The notes under the pieces: generated by a model | Seen by the model: the letters and a program-made list of their open reading frames with translations, nothing else | Database searches by the model: none | Told to the model about the DNA's origin: nothing | Shown: positions 61,201 to 64,000 of the stretch, piece by piece | How positions within the stretch are numbered: the first letter of the stretch is position 1 | How the letters are laid out: every line of letters starts with the position of its first letter | Origin: Aristolochia californica | Lineage: Eukaryota; Streptophyta; Magnoliopsida; Piperales; Aristolochiaceae | Direction of reading: 5' to 3' | NCBI GenBank assembly: GCA_029961685.1 | Contig: JARWKL010000008.1 | Span: 23,943,119 to 24,007,118, forward strand | DNA length: 64,000 bases | Made by a program: the position numbers and the translations under genes

Positions 61201-64000
61201 GGATTGTAAATTTTTTCTAGTTTTTATGTATAGGGTTTCACAATTTCGGGAAAAGAGGGAGGAGGGGGATTTTTTACTGAGTGTTCACTCCCAAGCCATA
61301 AGTCATTTCGTAAAAAAATATAGCCTGTTATGGATGATAAATAATTTTACAATCATCTATGATTGTTGGGTCAGCTTTTTGAAAATGGGCAAAATAATGG
61401 CTTGTTTGATTTGGGTAAATATCCCACCTCACGCTCACTTGAAAATTTAATGAAAATTAGATATTCTCTCTAAAAGGTTTGGATCAACAGGACATTTGCA
61501 TCTTGAACATGTTTCAGGCATGCATATCCATATTTAAAACATGTGTAGATTTAAATCTATTTCTTATAAACTTTCCAAGCTATTTGGGTTGAACTAGTGC
61601 AATTTCCAAAACATGGATAACAAAACTTTGGTGGTCATTTGTGGTGTGTGAATAAATTTTCTTTACTTACATTCGTTATTGTTTTAAATTTTTTCCATGC
61701 ATAAACTCCAAAATTTTCACTTCGTTGTGACTTATTTGCCTTTTTATCAAAAAAATTTACGAGATGAAGGGAAAGTAAAAAATCAAGTTTTGATTAAAGA
61801 AAACAGTATACATCTAAATTGGAAATGCATTAATGTAGAGAGAGATAATTCCAAATAGTGTCTGTAATTTTTAGGGATTGTAAACTAATTTTTATATATT
61901 GAGTTTCGCTATCATTGAGAAAAGAGAGAGGCGGGGATTTTTAACTTAGTGTTGACTCCCAATCCATAAGTCATTTCTTCCAAAAATATAGCCCGTTACG
62001 CATGATAAATCACTTTACAATCATCTTTGATTGTTGGGTCAACTTTTTGTAAATGGGCAAAATAATGAGTTGTTTGACTGGAGTAAATATCCCTCTGCAC
62101 GCTCATTTGAGAATCTAATGAGCATTTCTTATTCTGTTTAAAAGGTTTGGATCCATAGGTCATTTGCATCTTTAACATGTTTCAAGAATGCATATCCATT
62201 TTTAAAACATGTGTAGATTTAAATTTTTTCCTAATCATATTCAAAGCTATTAGGGTTGAACTAGTGGAATTTGCCAAACTTGGATAACAAAAGTTTTGCA
62301 TTCGTTTGTGGTGTGTATAAACTCTAATATTTTTTCCATGCATAAACTCTAAAATTTTCACTTCGTTGTGACCTATTTGCCTTTTTATCAAAATTGTTTA
62401 TGAGATGAAAGGAAAGTGAAAACTCAAGTTTGGATTTAAGAAAAAAGTATACATTTAAAAATAAAATGCCCAAATTTTGAGAGAGATAATTTTAAAAAGT
62501 GTCTATAAGTTTTAGGGATTTTAAACTCTTTCTAGTTTTTATAAACTGGGTTTCGCAATCGTCGGGAAAAGGGGGAGGCGGGAATTTTTAACTGACGCTT
62601 GACTCCCAATCCTTAAGACATTTTTAAACATTTATAGCCCGTTACGCATGATAAATCACTTTACAAACTTCTCTGGTTGTTGGGTCTGCTTTTTGTAAAT
62701 GGGCAAAATAATGGCTTGTTTGACTTGAGTAAATATCCCACTGCACGCTCACTTGATAATTTAATGAGCATTTGTTATTCTCTCTAAAAGTTTTGGATCC
62801 ATAGGTCATTTGCATCTTTAACATGTTTCAAGCATGCATATCCATATTTAAAACATGTGTCGATTTAAATTTCTTTCTTATAAATTCCAAGGTATTAGGG
62901 TTGAACTAGTGGAATTTCCCAAGCTTGGATAACAAAACTTTTGTGTTCATTTGTGTTGTGTGTGTAAATTTTCTTCACTTACATTTGTTATTGTTTCAAA
63001 AATTTTCAATGCATAAACTCTAAAATTTTCACTTCATTGTGATCTATTTGCCTTTTTATCAAAATTGATTACGAAATGAAGGGAAAGTGAAAACTCAAAT
63101 TTTGATTTAAGAAAAAAGTATATATCTAAAATGGAAATGCAAAAATTTTGACAGAGATAATTCAAAAAGGTGTCTATAATTTTTAGGGATGGTAAACTCT
63201 TTCTATTTTTTATATATTTTGTTTCGCAATCATCGAAAAAAGGGGGAGGTGGGGATTTTAAACTGAGTGTTGACTCCCATTCCATAAGTCCTTTCTTACA
63301 AAAGTATAGCCCGTTACGCATGATAAATCACTTTAAAATCATCTATGATTGTTGGGTCAGCTTTTTTGTAAATAGGCAAAATAATTGCATGTTTGACCGT
63401 GGTAAATATTCCACCTCATGCTTACTTGAGAATTTAATGAGCATTTTTAATTCTCTCTTAAAGGTTTGGATCCATAGGTCATTTGCATCTTTAACATGTT
63501 CCAAGCATACATATCCATATTTAAAACATGTGTAGATTTAAATCTCTTTCATATAAAATTCCAACCTATTAGGGTTGAACAAGTGGAATTTCCCAAACTT
63601 GGATAACAAAACTCTTGTGTTCCTTTTTGGTGTGAGAATAAACTCTATTTACTTACATTAGTTATTGTTTTAAAATTTTTCCATGCATAAACTCTAAAAT
63701 TTTCACTTCAGTGTGATCTATTTGCCTTTTTATCAAAACTGTTTACGAGATGAAGGGAAAGTGAAAACTCATGTTTTAATTTAAGAAAAAAGTATGCATC
63801 TAAATAGGAAATGCACAAATGTAGAGAGAGATAATTTCAAAAATGTGTCTGTAATTTTTAGGGATTGTAAACACTTTCTAGTTTTTTTTATAGGTTTTGC
63901 AATCGTCAAAAAAGGGGGAGGCGGGGGATTTTTAACTGAGTGTTGACTCTCAATCCATAAGTTATTTCTTACAAAAATATAACCTGTTATTCACGATAAA

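Larger units (their letters stand above)
1..64000. repeat. Satellite DNA array, unit about 673 bp, filling the window
   Basis: The sequence is head-to-tail copies of one unit in a single orientation. GGATCC or its variant was located at: 406, 1080, 1751, 2423, 3095, 3768, 4442, 5115, 5788, 6424, 7097, 7770, 8439, 9115, 9788, 10458, 11111, 11682, 12355, 13034, 13709, 14379, 14993, 15666, 16340, 17015, 17687, 18331, 18998, 19670, 20344, 20991, 21664, 22337, 23007, 23668, 24343, 25012, 25685, 26351, 27022, 27695, 28351, 29304, 29978, 30650, 31325, 31734, 32409, (lost near 33080), 33725, 34395, 35063, 35740, 36414, 37087, 37759, 38432, 39108, 39722, 40396, 41066, 41740, 42411, 43084, 43756, 44425, 45100, 45757, 46429, 47093, 47765, 48438, 49112, 49778, 50441, 51114, 51788, 52463, 53134, 53811, 54793, 55467, 56137, 56812, 57487, 58158, 58831, 59463, 60135, 60808, 61481, 62149, 62795, 63468. 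Spacing is mostly 670-675. Shorter gaps match visible internal deletions. The array starts and stops mid-unit, so it extends beyond both ends. Base composition is roughly 70% A+T from a few sampled lines. The family is not recognised. Confidence 0.98.
54290..64000. repeat. Mixed monomers partly keeping the D-E-F/G order
   Basis: After the hexamer block the landmarks continue at about 673 bp spacing. E-like units (TATTGAGTTTCGC, GAATCTAATG) precede the landmarks at 56812, 58831 and 62149. Each follows a unit with TTTCAGGGATGC or TTTCAGGCATGC. Units related to F or G follow (for example CATTCCATA and ACAAAAGTATAG near 59321 and 63285). B-like units (CCAAAAGTC) lie at about 59950 and 60620. Short deletions occur near 59447 (about 41 bp) and 62319 (about 27 bp). 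No non-satellite DNA is seen. Confidence 0.65.

Noticed and set aside
63170..63535. Plus-strand open frame of 121 codons
   Set aside because: It lies within one satellite monomer and depends on private indels and base changes in that unit. The equivalent segment is closed in most others.
1..64000. Telomere-like TTTAGGG and TTAGGG words
   Set aside because: They occur as single words inside the unit (TTTTTAGGGATTG and CTATTAGGGTTG), never in tandem, so they are not telomeric repeats.
1..64000. TATATA and AATAAA as promoter or polyadenylation signals
   Set aside because: Both are expected by chance in DNA of about 70% A+T and recur once per unit with no gene nearby.
1..64000. CRISPR array
   Set aside because: The repeats are about 673 bp, directly adjacent and diverged, with no short repeat-spacer pattern.
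1..64000. Inserted transposon or LTR element
   Set aside because: Every irregular landmark spacing is explained by deletion or short duplication of satellite sequence. I found no foreign block, target-site duplication or terminal repeat.
1..64000. Subrepeats of 1/2, 1/3 or 1/4 of the unit (336, 224 or 168 bp)
   Set aside because: Only weak A+T-rich resemblances such as AAACTC followed by a T-rich stretch were seen between parts of the unit; by eye there is no convincing internal periodicity. A dot plot of a consensus would settle it.

Overview
The whole 64 kb window is one uninterrupted tandem array of a long, A+T-rich satellite DNA. The basic unit is about 673 bp. I placed 94 copies of one landmark (a GGATCC site or its variants) by hand, and the usual spacing is 670-675 bp, most often 673. 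The array runs off both ends of the window. I see no protein-coding gene, rRNA, tRNA, CRISPR array or recognisable transposon. The many short open frames recur once per unit in the same places, on both strands, and are by-products of the repeat.

This is eukaryotic heterochromatin, of the kind found at centromeres, pericentromeres or subtelomeres. I do not recognise the satellite family and cannot name the species. CG dinucleotides in the unit decay repeatedly to TG or CA between copies, which points to a genome with cytosine methylation. A flowering plant is my leading guess; the sequence does not prove it.

Layout. (1) 1-15 kb: diverged monomers with local multimeric order: a trimer repeated twice at 1.36-5.39 kb, a recent homogenised tract at 7.6-8.5 kb, and a four-type order (called H-P-Q-R here) at 10-15 kb. 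(2) 15-34 kb: mixed monomer types with several internal deletions; two units are badly truncated, near 28.86 kb and 31.34 kb, the second with filler DNA at the junction. (3) 34.7-36.7 kb: a short run of the types that make up the next block. (4) 36.7-54.3 kb: a clear higher-order repeat of six monomer types (called B-C-D-E-F-G here, about 4.0 kb). It is present as two full hexamers and four shortened versions (4-, 2-, 5- and broken 4-unit), some with hybrid monomers at the joints. It ends at a large deletion at 54.26 kb. (5) 54.3-64 kb: related types in partly the same order, with one very recent three-unit (2,021 bp) duplication.

The features most worth attention are these: a 17-bp motif in many units that matches the mammalian CENP-B box at 8 of its 9 fixed positions; a near-perfect 18-bp dyad and a cluster of palindromes in each unit; a G-rich tract in otherwise A+T-rich DNA; and the record of unequal exchange preserved in the higher-order repeats. 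All similarity judgements here are by eye.
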